From an uncultured Anaerovibrio sp. (GTDB lineage: Bacteria > Bacillota > Negativicutes > Selenomonadales > Selenomonadaceae), in contig CACZYN010000108.1 of the NCBI GenBank assembly GCA_902785445.1, positions 1 to 6,560 of the forward strand: 6,560 bases of DNA, given 5' to 3'. The notes below the pieces were generated by a model. That model had not been told where the DNA came from. It did no database searches and saw only the letters and a list, made by a program, of their open reading frames with translations. Of this stretch, positions 1-5,507 are shown piece by piece. The number at the start of each line of letters is the position of its first letter. Within the stretch, counting starts at the first letter, position 1. The translations under genes were made by a program, and so were the position numbers.

Positions 1-33
1 TCCCCTTATAGACTCTCCATCTGGCTTTAATCT

Positions 34-91
34 TGCCTCCCTTGGGGGAGGTGTTTGCGAAGCAGACGGAGAGGGTAGCAACCGGATGAGA
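34..91 (+). repeat. Structured intergenic repeat, copy 0 (divergent)
   Basis: This is a divergent member of the hairpin repeat family found in three other gaps of the window. Hairpin A is CCTCCC (36-41) with GGGAGG (46-51) around a TTGG loop. Hairpin C is GTTTGC (53-58) with GCAGAC (62-67), including one G-T wobble, around GAA, so it contains the GCGAAGC core (57-63). A small stem GGT/ACC (74-76, 81-83) follows, and then the tail CGGATGAG (83-90). Upstream sequence can also pair with it: CTCTCC (13-18) with GGAGAG (68-73), or alternatively CATCTGG (18-24) with CCGGATG (82-88) with one wobble. It lies upstream of the predicted galU promoter, so it probably belongs to an upstream transcript or acts as DNA. 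Confidence 0.7.
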
Positions 92-139
92 TCTGAACCC
101 GACGGGATAATATTGGTGCTGTTACTTACCCTTGAAAAA

Positions 140-148
140 TGTTATAAT
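140..148 (+). promoter_or_regulatory. Extended -10 promoter for galU
   Basis: TG at 140-141, one spacer base and a perfect TATAAT (143-148) form an extended -10 element of the sigma-A/sigma-70 type. No good -35 hexamer lies 16-18 bp upstream (TGTTAC at 120-125 is a poor match), which is tolerated by extended -10 promoters. Transcription would start near 155, giving a leader of about 33 nt with the galU ribosome site GGAG at 176-179. It is the only convincing promoter I see in the window and may drive galU-galE and perhaps genes beyond. Confidence 0.6.
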
Positions 149-187
149 AATACGATGTAAATCTTTAATATATTTGGAGCGAAAGTT

Positions 188-1066
188 ATGCAGAAAATAA
201 AAAAAGCCGTTATCCCGGCTGCTGGCTTTGGCACCCGTTTTTTACCGGCCACGAAAGCCACGCCGAAGGAAATGCTGCCTATTGTGGATAAGCCTACTAT
301 CCAGTACATTGTGGAAGAAGCCTTAGCCAGTGGTATTGAGGAAATCCTCATTATCAGCGGGCACGCCAAGCGGGCCATTGAGGATCATTTTGACTCCGCC
401 CCGATTTTGGAGGCCATGCTGCAGGAAAAGCATAAGGATGATTTACTGGCCATGGTGCGGGAAACTGCGGACATAAATATTCACTACATCCGTCAAAAGT
501 ACATGCGGGGCTTAGGGGATGCCATTTTGTGTGCCCGGTCCTTTATGGGGAATGATCCCTTTGCGGTGCTGTTGGGGGATGATGTGGTTTATACGGAAGG
601 AAAACCAGCCCTAAAACAGCTGATTGATATTCATGAATCCTACGGGGGCAGCATTCTGGGCTGCCAGGTCGTAGCCCATGACCAAGTTAGCTCCTACGGT
701 GTGGTAGCCGGGGAGGAAATTAACGGTTCCAGCCTTCTTAAGGTTACGGATATGGTGGAGAAACCAGATCCGGAAGAAGCCCCAAGCAATATGGCGGTTT
801 TGGGACGTTACATAATTTCTTCATCCATTTTTGATATATTGGAGAAAACCCCACCAGGCAAGGGAGGCGAGATTCAGCTCACCGATGCCTTAAAGGTTTT
901 GGCCAAGAATGAACCAGTGTGGGCCTATAATTTTACTGGTAAACGTTATGATGTAGGTGATAAGCTGGGCTTTTTAAAGGCTACGGTGGAATTTGCCTTG
1001 CGTCGGGACGATTTAGGGGACGAATTCAAGGCCTATTTGATGGATTTACTGAAGCAAGAGGATTAA
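188..1066 (+). CDS. galU: UTP--glucose-1-phosphate uridylyltransferase
   Basis: This cytoplasmic enzyme makes UDP-glucose and pyrophosphate from UTP and glucose-1-phosphate, the entry point to UDP-sugars for polysaccharides, glycolipids and galactose metabolism. The 292-aa length is normal for bacterial GalU/GtaB. Visible motifs are the N-terminal nucleotide-binding signature AAGFGTRFLPATKATPKEML (11-30), PIVDKP (31-36), LGDD (129-132) with the metal-binding aspartate region, VEKP (190-193), GEIQLTDAL (227-235) and GKRYDVGDKLGF (251-262). The pattern GKRYDVGDK separates it from RfbA-type enzymes. The ATG at 188 has GGAG at 176-179, 8 nt upstream, and the protein begins four residues before the conserved AVIPAAG strand region. 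It is followed after 2 nt by galE, whose ribosome site lies inside the galU end, so the two are almost certainly translated from one transcript. Confidence 0.96.
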   Translation: MQKIKKAVIPAAGFGTRFLPATKATPKEMLPIVDKPTIQYIVEEALASGIEEILIISGHAKRAIEDHFDSAPILEAMLQEKHKDDLLAMVRETADINIHYIRQKYMRGLGDAILCARSFMGNDPFAVLLGDDVVYTEGKPALKQLIDIHESYGGSILGCQVVAHDQVSSYGVVAGEEINGSSLLKVTDMVEKPDPEEAPSNMAVLGRYIISSSIFDILEKTPPGKGGEIQLTDALKVLAKNEPVWAYNFTGKRYDVGDKLGFLKATVEFALRRDDLGDEFKAYLMDLLKQED

Positions 1067-1068
1067 AT

Positions 1069-2082
1069 ATGAAGATATTATTGGCCGGAGGAGCCGGCTA
1101 TATTGGTTCTCATACAGCGGTGGCCCTGTTAGAGGCTGGTCATCAGGTGGTGGTTCTGGACAATTATGATAATAGCAGTCCAGAAGCCATTCATCGGGTG
1201 GAGGAATTAACTGGCAAAAAGGTTAGTCTTTATGAAGGGGATGCCACTGACCATAAAAGGGTTTTAGATTTAATGCAGCGGGAACAACCGGATTGCGTGA
1301 TTCATTTTGCTGGGTTAAAGGCCGTGGGTGAGTCTATTGAGCAGCCCCTGCGCTATTATCGCAACAATATTGATACAACCTTGACTTTGCTGGAAAGTAT
1401 GGCGGAGACCGGTTGTAAAAAAATCGTCTTTTCTTCTTCAGCAACGGTTTATGGGGCGGAAAATGCGGCTCCGTGTCATGAGCTTATGCCTAAGGGCAGC
1501 TGTACCAATCCTTATGGTTGGACTAAATCCATGATGGAACAGATACTGCAGGATGCAGCGGTAGCCGATAAGGATTTAAGCGTGGTGCTTTTGCGGTATT
1601 TTAACCCTATCGGGGCCCATGAATCCGGTCGGATTGGGGAAAATCCCCGGGGGATACCCAATAACCTGATGCCTTATGTAACCCAGGTGGCTGTTGGGAA
1701 ACGGGAAAAACTCACCGTTTTTGGCGGTGATTATGATACCCCAGATGGTACCTGCCTTAGAGATTATATCCACGTGATGGATTTGGCGGAAGGCCATGTG
1801 AAGGCCGTGGAGTTTGGGGCCAACCATACGGGTGTTGATATTATTAATTTAGGAACTGGCCAGCCATACAGCGTGTTGGATATTGTGCATACCTTCCAAG
1901 AGGTAAATGGCATAAAAGTTAATTATGAAATCGGTCCGCGGCGTAGCGGGGATTTGCCGGTGGTATATGCTGATGCCAGCAAGGCCCAAAAAGTGCTGGG
2001 CTGGCAGGCCAAGCGCACCCTGGCGGATATGTGCCGGGACAGCTGGAACTGGCAGAAGAATAACCCGGATGGCTATGAATAA
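1069..2082 (+). CDS. galE: UDP-glucose 4-epimerase
   Basis: This enzyme interconverts UDP-glucose and UDP-galactose using tightly bound NAD (Leloir pathway and polysaccharide precursor supply), and acts directly on the GalU product. It has 337 aa, close to E. coli GalE (338), and is an extended short-chain dehydrogenase. The Rossmann motif GGAGYIGSH spans 7-15, D31 N32 is in the adenine-ribose region, and the catalytic residues Ser124, Tyr149 and Lys153 (SSSATVYG 122-129, YGWTK 149-153) fall at the same numbers as in E. coli. RYFNPIGAHESG (176-187) and RDYIHVMDLA (231-240) are also typical. The residue matching E. coli Tyr299, which limits the sugar pocket, is Val299 (GDLPVVY 294-300). A smaller residue there is associated with acceptance of N-acetylated sugars, so dual UDP-Glc/UDP-GlcNAc activity is possible. 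The start is supported by AGAGGA at 1057-1062, inside galU. The stop codon directly abuts repeat copy 1. Confidence 0.95.
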   Translation: MKILLAGGAGYIGSHTAVALLEAGHQVVVLDNYDNSSPEAIHRVEELTGKKVSLYEGDATDHKRVLDLMQREQPDCVIHFAGLKAVGESIEQPLRYYRNNIDTTLTLLESMAETGCKKIVFSSSATVYGAENAAPCHELMPKGSCTNPYGWTKSMMEQILQDAAVADKDLSVVLLRYFNPIGAHESGRIGENPRGIPNNLMPYVTQVAVGKREKLTVFGGDYDTPDGTCLRDYIHVMDLAEGHVKAVEFGANHTGVDIINLGTGQPYSVLDIVHTFQEVNGIKVNYEIGPRRSGDLPVVYADASKAQKVLGWQAKRTLADMCRDSWNWQKNNPDGYE

Positions 2083-2083
2083 A

Positions 2084-2128
2084 GCCTTCCCCTTTGGGGA
2101 AGGTGGGCGCGAAGCGCTCGGATGAGGT
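2084..2128 (+). repeat. Structured intergenic repeat, copy 1 (short form)
   Basis: The element begins 1 nt after the galE stop. Hairpin A is a perfect 8-bp stem, CCTTCCCC (2085-2092) with GGGGAAGG (2096-2103), around TTT. Hairpin C is GGGCGC (2105-2110) with GCGCTC (2114-2119), one wobble, around GAA, and includes GCGAAGC (2109-2115). The tail CGGATGAGGT occupies 2119-2128. The middle hairpin B seen in copies 2 and 3 is absent. The stretch 2102-2128 is identical over 27 bases to 5556-5582 in copy 3. No T-run follows the stems, so it is not a classical intrinsic terminator. Confidence 0.85.
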
Positions 2129-2140
2129 CAAATATAATTT

Positions 2141-2146
2141 AGGGAG
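2141..2146 (+). promoter_or_regulatory. Ribosome binding site fixing the TTG start of ychF
   Basis: AGGGAG lies 9 nt upstream of the TTG at 2156. No ATG or GTG is available nearby, and the family's conserved N-terminal strand (EVGIVGLPNVGKST) begins five residues into the protein. The site therefore decides for TTG as start codon. Confidence 0.75.
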
Positions 2147-2155
2147 ATATAAAAA

Positions 2156-3262
2156 TTGAGTAATTTAGAAGTAGGAATTGTTGGCTTGCCTAACGTAGGC
2201 AAGAGTACATTGTTTAACGCTATCACCAAGGCCGGCGCTGAAGCCGCCAATTATCCATTCTGCACCATTGAGCCTAATGTGGGTATTGTTGAGGTGCCGG
2301 ATCAGCGTCTGCAAGTTTTGCATGAGATGTATGACTCCAAGAAGACCACTCCGGCGGCTTTCCGTTTTGTGGATATTGCTGGTTTGGTAAAGGGCGCCTC
2401 CAAGGGTGAGGGCTTGGGTAACAAGTTCTTGGAGCACATCCGTCAGGTAGATGCAGTGGCTCAGGTGGTTCGTTGCTTTGACGATGGGGATATTACCCAT
2501 GTGGAGGGGTCCATTGATCCAATTCGGGATATTGAAATCATTAATACTGAGCTGTGTTTGGCGGATTTGGAGGTATTGGACCGCCGTTTACAGAAGGTAA
2601 CCAAGCTGGCTAAGTCCGGTGCCAAGGAGGCCAAGGCGGAAATTGAGGTCTTGGAGAAAATCAAGGCGGCTCTGGATGAGGGCAAGACCGTTCGTAGCGT
2701 TGGTTTGACCGAGGATGAACAGGAAATCATCAAGGAAATGAATTTCCTTACTTTGAAGCCAACCCTGTTTGTGGCCAATGTCAGCGAGGATGAGGTGACC
2801 ACCGCCGATACGGACAATCCGCATGTACAGCGGGTGAAGGAATTCGCCAAGGCTGAGGGTGCCGAGGTGGTAACTATTTCTGCCAAGGTGGAGTCAGAAA
2901 TTGCTGAATTGGATGCCGAGGAAGCCAAGGAGTTCTTGGCGGATATGGGTCTGCAGGAGTCCGGCTTGGAAAAGCTTATTAAGGCCGCCTTTGATTTGTT
3001 GGGTCTCATGACCTTCCTTACCGCTGGCCCAGATGAGTGTCGGGCTTGGACCATTGTGAAGGGCACTACTGCACCGAAGGCTGCCGGAAAAATTCATTCG
3101 GATATTGAACGGGGCTTTATTCGGGCTGAGATTGTGAATTATGATGATTTGGTGGCGGCAGGGTCCACTGCTGCAGCCCGGGAAAAGGGTCAGGTGCGCT
3201 TAGAGGGCAAGGACTACATCATGCAGGATGGCGACGTGACCTACTTCCGCTTTAATGTATAA
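2156..3262 (+). CDS. ychF: Redox-regulated ribosome-associated ATPase YchF (OLA1 family)
   Basis: YchF is a universally conserved Obg-related P-loop protein that prefers ATP to GTP and associates with ribosomes; in E. coli it is linked to stress responses and leaderless mRNA translation. The protein has 368 aa, full length for the family. Walker A/G1 is GLPNVGKST (10-18), switch II/G3 is DIAGLVKGAS (73-82), and the G4 position reads NVSE (208-211) instead of NKxD, the variation tied to ATP preference. A charged helical region spans about 130-195. The C-terminal TGS domain lies at about 285-368 and ends in the typical GDVTYFRFNV. Cys36 in FCTIEPN matches E. coli Cys35, implicated in redox control. 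Translation starts at TTG. The neighbours are unusual: in many genomes ychF sits near pth, whereas here it lies between two sugar-nucleotide gene pairs and is bounded by repeats on both sides, so its linkage is probably positional rather than functional. Confidence 0.96.
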   Translation: MSNLEVGIVGLPNVGKSTLFNAITKAGAEAANYPFCTIEPNVGIVEVPDQRLQVLHEMYDSKKTTPAAFRFVDIAGLVKGASKGEGLGNKFLEHIRQVDAVAQVVRCFDDGDITHVEGSIDPIRDIEIINTELCLADLEVLDRRLQKVTKLAKSGAKEAKAEIEVLEKIKAALDEGKTVRSVGLTEDEQEIIKEMNFLTLKPTLFVANVSEDEVTTADTDNPHVQRVKEFAKAEGAEVVTISAKVESEIAELDAEEAKEFLADMGLQESGLEKLIKAAFDLLGLMTFLTAGPDECRAWTIVKGTTAPKAAGKIHSDIERGFIRAEIVNYDDLVAAGSTAAAREKGQVRLEGKDYIMQDGDVTYFRFNV

Positions 3263-3299
3263 CTAGGCGGGTCCTGTCATCACTCGCATGCCACCCGCA
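3263..3299 (+). repeat. Short form of a GC-rich inverted-repeat element (copy A)
   Basis: Immediately after the ychF stop, GCGGGT (3267-3272) can pair with ACCCGC (3293-3298) around a 20-nt loop. The left half GGCGGGTCCTGTCAT (3266-3280) is identical to 5306-5320. The right half CACTCGCATGCCACCC (3281-3296) differs at one base from 5475-5490. Between these halves the second copy holds 154 extra bases, so copy A looks like the empty or internally deleted version. There is no T-run, so I do not call it a terminator. Confidence 0.7.
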
Positions 3300-3304
3300 G
3301 TTAT

Positions 3305-3378
3305 GCCTTCCCCTTTGGGGAAGCACCCCAGGGTACTAGGAGCAAGCTCCGTCGGTGCCCGATAGGGGCGGATGAGGT
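3305..3378 (+). repeat. Structured intergenic repeat, copy 2 (long form)
   Basis: Three hairpins lie in a row. Hairpin A is CTTCCCC (3307-3313) with GGGGAAG (3317-3323), loop TTT. Hairpin B is GGAG(C) with (G)CTCC at 3339-3350, enclosed by a possible outer pairing CACC (3324-3327) with GGTG (3354-3357). Hairpin C is GCCC (3357-3360) with GGGC (3366-3369) around GATAG, replacing the GAA-loop version of the other copies. The tail CGGATGAGGT is at 3369-3378. The element ends 14 nt before the rfbA start codon, so it should form part of the rfbA leader in any transcript coming from upstream. Confidence 0.85.
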
Positions 3379-3392
3379 AAAGGAGAAAAATT

Positions 3393-4289
3393 ATGAAAGG
3401 TATAATTTTGGCCGGGGGATCAGGCACGCGCCTCTACCCGCTTACCATGGTAACCTCGAAGCAGTTGTTACCTGTCTATGACAAGCCTATGATATATTAT
3501 CCCATGTCCGTTCTGATGCGGGCCGGGATACGGGAGATTCTCATTATCTCCACCCCCCAGGACACTCCTCGCTTCCAGTCCCTCTTAGGGGATGGCAGTC
3601 AGTTTGGAGTGAAGCTTTCTTATGCCATTCAGCCAAGTCCCGATGGTTTGGCTCAGGCCTTTATCATCGGTGAGGAATTCATCGGCAATGACACGGTGGC
3701 CATGGTGTTGGGGGACAATATCTTTGCCGGCCACGGTCTTACCAAGCGCTTGGTGGCTGCAGTCAAAAATGCCGAAAATGGCCAGGGGGCCACGGTATTT
3801 GGCTACTATGTGGACGACCCGGAGCGGTTTGGTATCGTGGAATTTGACGCCAAGGGTAAGGCGGTATCCATTGAGGAAAAACCCGCTAAGCCTAAGAGTA
3901 ATTACTGTGTTACTGGGTTGTATTTCTATGACAATCGGGTGGTGGAATACGCCAAGTCCCTGCAGCCTAGTGGGCGTGGGGAACTGGAGATTACTGACCT
4001 GAACCGGATTTATCTGGATAATGGCGAACTTAATGTGGAGCTCTTAGGCCAGGGCTTTACCTGGCTAGATACCGGAACCCACGAATCTTTGGTGGATGCC
4101 ACCAACTTTGTGAAGACTCTGGAAACCCATCAGCACCGTAAGATTGCCTGCTTAGAGGAAATTGCTTATCTCAATGGGTGGATTAGCAAGGAAGATGTGC
4201 TGAAGGTGTACGAAGTATTAAAGAAAAACCAGTACGGCCAATACCTAAAGGACGTACTGGATGGGAAATATATAGATGTGGTGAAATAA
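3393..4289 (+). CDS. rfbA: Glucose-1-phosphate thymidylyltransferase
   Basis: RfbA (RmlA) joins dTTP and glucose-1-phosphate to give dTDP-glucose, the first and usually feedback-controlled step of dTDP-L-rhamnose synthesis. Its 298 aa match the family. Motifs in order: GGSGTRLYPLT (8-18), PVYDKPMIYYP (27-37), QPSPDGLAQAF (80-90), LGDNIFAGHG (106-115) with metal ligand Asp108, EEKP (161-164), GRGELEITDLNR (194-205) and WLDTGTHESL (224-233) with the second metal ligand Asp226. The C-terminal part (about 250-298) carries the IACLEEIAYLNGWI region typical of RmlA. The ATG has AGGAG at 3381-3385, 7 nt upstream, directly behind repeat copy 2. The stop is 2 nt from rfbB. GalU in the same window is a distant paralogue that competes for the same sugar phosphate. 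Confidence 0.97.
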   Translation: MKGIILAGGSGTRLYPLTMVTSKQLLPVYDKPMIYYPMSVLMRAGIREILIISTPQDTPRFQSLLGDGSQFGVKLSYAIQPSPDGLAQAFIIGEEFIGNDTVAMVLGDNIFAGHGLTKRLVAAVKNAENGQGATVFGYYVDDPERFGIVEFDAKGKAVSIEEKPAKPKSNYCVTGLYFYDNRVVEYAKSLQPSGRGELEITDLNRIYLDNGELNVELLGQGFTWLDTGTHESLVDATNFVKTLETHQHRKIACLEEIAYLNGWISKEDVLKVYEVLKKNQYGQYLKDVLDGKYIDVVK

Positions 4290-4291
4290 AT

Positions 4292-5272
4292 ATGAATATT
4301 ATAGTGACTGGTGGGGCTGGGTTTATTGGCAGCAATTTTATCTTCCATATGCTCAAGGCTCACCCTGATTACCGAATTATTTGTCTGGATAAGCTGACCT
4401 ATGCCGGCAATTTAGCCACCTTGGACCCGATTATGGACAATCCCAACTTTCGCTTTGTACAGGCGGATATTTGCGATCGGGAAGCGGTGGATAAGCTCTT
4501 TGCAGAAGAAAAACCGGATATGGTGGTGAATTTTGCGGCGGAAAGCCATGTGGACCGTTCCATTGAGGACCCAGCCATATTTTTGCAGACCAATATTATC
4601 GGTACCTCAGTGCTGATGGATGCTTGTCGCAAGTATGGCATTAAGCGTTATCATCAAGTATCCACTGACGAGGTTTATGGGGATTTGCCATTGGATCGGC
4701 CAGATTTGTTTTTTACGGAGGAGACACCACTGCATACCAGCTCCCCTTACAGCAGTTCCAAGGCTGGGGCGGATTTGCTGGTAATGGCCTATCATCGGAC
4801 CTACGGCTTGCCTGTGACCATTAGCCGGTGCAGCAATAACTATGGTCCATATCATTTCCCGGAAAAGTTAATTCCTCTCATGATTACTAATGCTTTGGCG
4901 GATAAGCCTTTGCCAGTATATGGGGAAGGGATTAATGTCCGGGATTGGCTCTATGTGGAGGATCACTGCCGGGCTATTGATTTGGTGCTTCATCAGGGAA
5001 CTGTGGGAGAAGTTTATAATATCGGCGGGCACAATGAGATGCGCAATATTGATATTGTGAAGCTGATTTGTGAGGAATTGGGCAAGCCGGAGAGCTTGAT
5101 TACCTATGTGACGGACCGCAAGGGCCACGATATGCGCTATGCTATTGATCCAACCAAGATACATAAAGAGTTGGGCTGGCTGCCGGAGACCAAGTTCGCC
5201 GACGGAATAAAAAAGACCATTCAGTGGTATTTGGATAATGAGGACTGGTGGCGACCACTGCTGAATAAGTGA
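4292..5272 (+). CDS. rfbB: dTDP-glucose 4,6-dehydratase
   Basis: RfbB (RmlB) converts dTDP-glucose to dTDP-4-keto-6-deoxy-glucose through an NAD-dependent oxidation, dehydration and reduction. It is an extended short-chain dehydrogenase of 326 aa, slightly short of the 350-360 aa Gram-negative forms but normal for Firmicutes. The Rossmann motif GGAGFIGSN spans 7-15, DKLTYAGNL is at 33-41, and FAAESHVDRS at 81-90. The dehydratase-specific triad Thr125-Asp126-Glu127 lies in STDEVYG (124-130), the catalytic Tyr153 and Lys157 in YSSSK, SRCSNNYGPYHFPEKLIP at 178-195, and RDWLYVEDH at 217-225. The TDE triad and NNYGPYHFPEKL distinguish it from GalE-type epimerases. Its start lies 2 nt behind rfbA with only a weak ribosome site (GGTG near 4280-4283), which suggests translational coupling. 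A repeat-filled gap of 316 bp follows. Confidence 0.97.
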   Translation: MNIIVTGGAGFIGSNFIFHMLKAHPDYRIICLDKLTYAGNLATLDPIMDNPNFRFVQADICDREAVDKLFAEEKPDMVVNFAAESHVDRSIEDPAIFLQTNIIGTSVLMDACRKYGIKRYHQVSTDEVYGDLPLDRPDLFFTEETPLHTSSPYSSSKAGADLLVMAYHRTYGLPVTISRCSNNYGPYHFPEKLIPLMITNALADKPLPVYGEGINVRDWLYVEDHCRAIDLVLHQGTVGEVYNIGGHNEMRNIDIVKLICEELGKPESLITYVTDRKGHDMRYAIDPTKIHKELGWLPETKFADGIKKTIQWYLDNEDWWRPLLNK

Positions 5273-5301
5273 TTCCATCTGATACATATAGCTCGCCACT
5301 G

Positions 5302-5490
5302 ACTGGGCGGGTCCTGTCATGGGGTATTCCATTCATGCGCGTCGCTAGTGTCACATCAAAGAGAATACGGCATCTTCAAGATATTGACGGGCTACGCGGC
5401 CGTCAGCAACTTCATATCAGCTTCGCTATGTTTCGTTGTGATGTGCCATTTAACGCTATGCTTATTCATGGAATCACCCGCATGCCACCC
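5302..5490 (+). repeat. Long form of the GC-rich inverted-repeat element (copy B)
   Basis: The flanks 5306-5320 and 5475-5490 match the two adjacent halves of copy A behind ychF (15 of 15 and 15 of 16 bases). Here they are separated by a 154-bp internal segment. The flanks themselves show imperfect inverted symmetry: GGGT...CATG...GGGT on the left against the complement of ACCC...CATG...ACCC on the right. The whole unit is therefore palindromic and resembles a small non-autonomous, MITE-like element. It encodes no recognisable protein, and it lies between rfbB and rfbD. Confidence 0.65.
5321..5474 (+). repeat. 154-bp nested imperfect palindrome
   Basis: Three nested inverted pairs share nearly the same centre, about 5395-5400. 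They are ATTCCAT (5326-5332) with ATGGAAT (5468-5474), CACATCA (5352-5358) with TGATGTG (5439-5445), and TGACGG (5385-5390) with CCGTCA (5400-5405). The outer arm extends through GGGT (5322-5325) with ACCC (5476-5479) with one bulged C. A further small palindrome, ATCTT-C-AAGAT, lies at 5372-5382. The transcript could fold into one long irregular hairpin. Function is unknown; a mobile repeat or a processed leader structure are both possible. Confidence 0.6.
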
Positions 5491-5507
5491 TCTGTTATAT
5501 AGCTTAT

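Noticed and set aside
132..137. TTGAAA as a -35 box for galU
   Set aside because: A -10 hexamer 17 nt downstream would be ATGTAA (155-160), much weaker than the extended TATAAT at 140-148, which TTGAAA lies too close to.
2085..2103. Hairpin A of the repeats as a Rho-independent terminator
   Set aside because: The stems are strong, but no copy is followed by a run of T; the next bases are GC-rich hairpin sequence. Copies 1-3 also lie just before start codons of same-strand genes.
2133..2138. Perfect TATAAT just upstream of ychF
   Set aside because: There is no TG extension or -35 match at the right distance, and transcription starting about 7 nt downstream would remove or truncate the ribosome site at 2141-2146.
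2461..3066. A 201-codon open frame on the minus strand inside ychF
   Set aside because: It is antisense to a clearly conserved gene, is rich in serine as expected from reversed codon bias, and lacks domain motifs. The same applies to the other minus-strand frames within galE, rfbB and rfbD.
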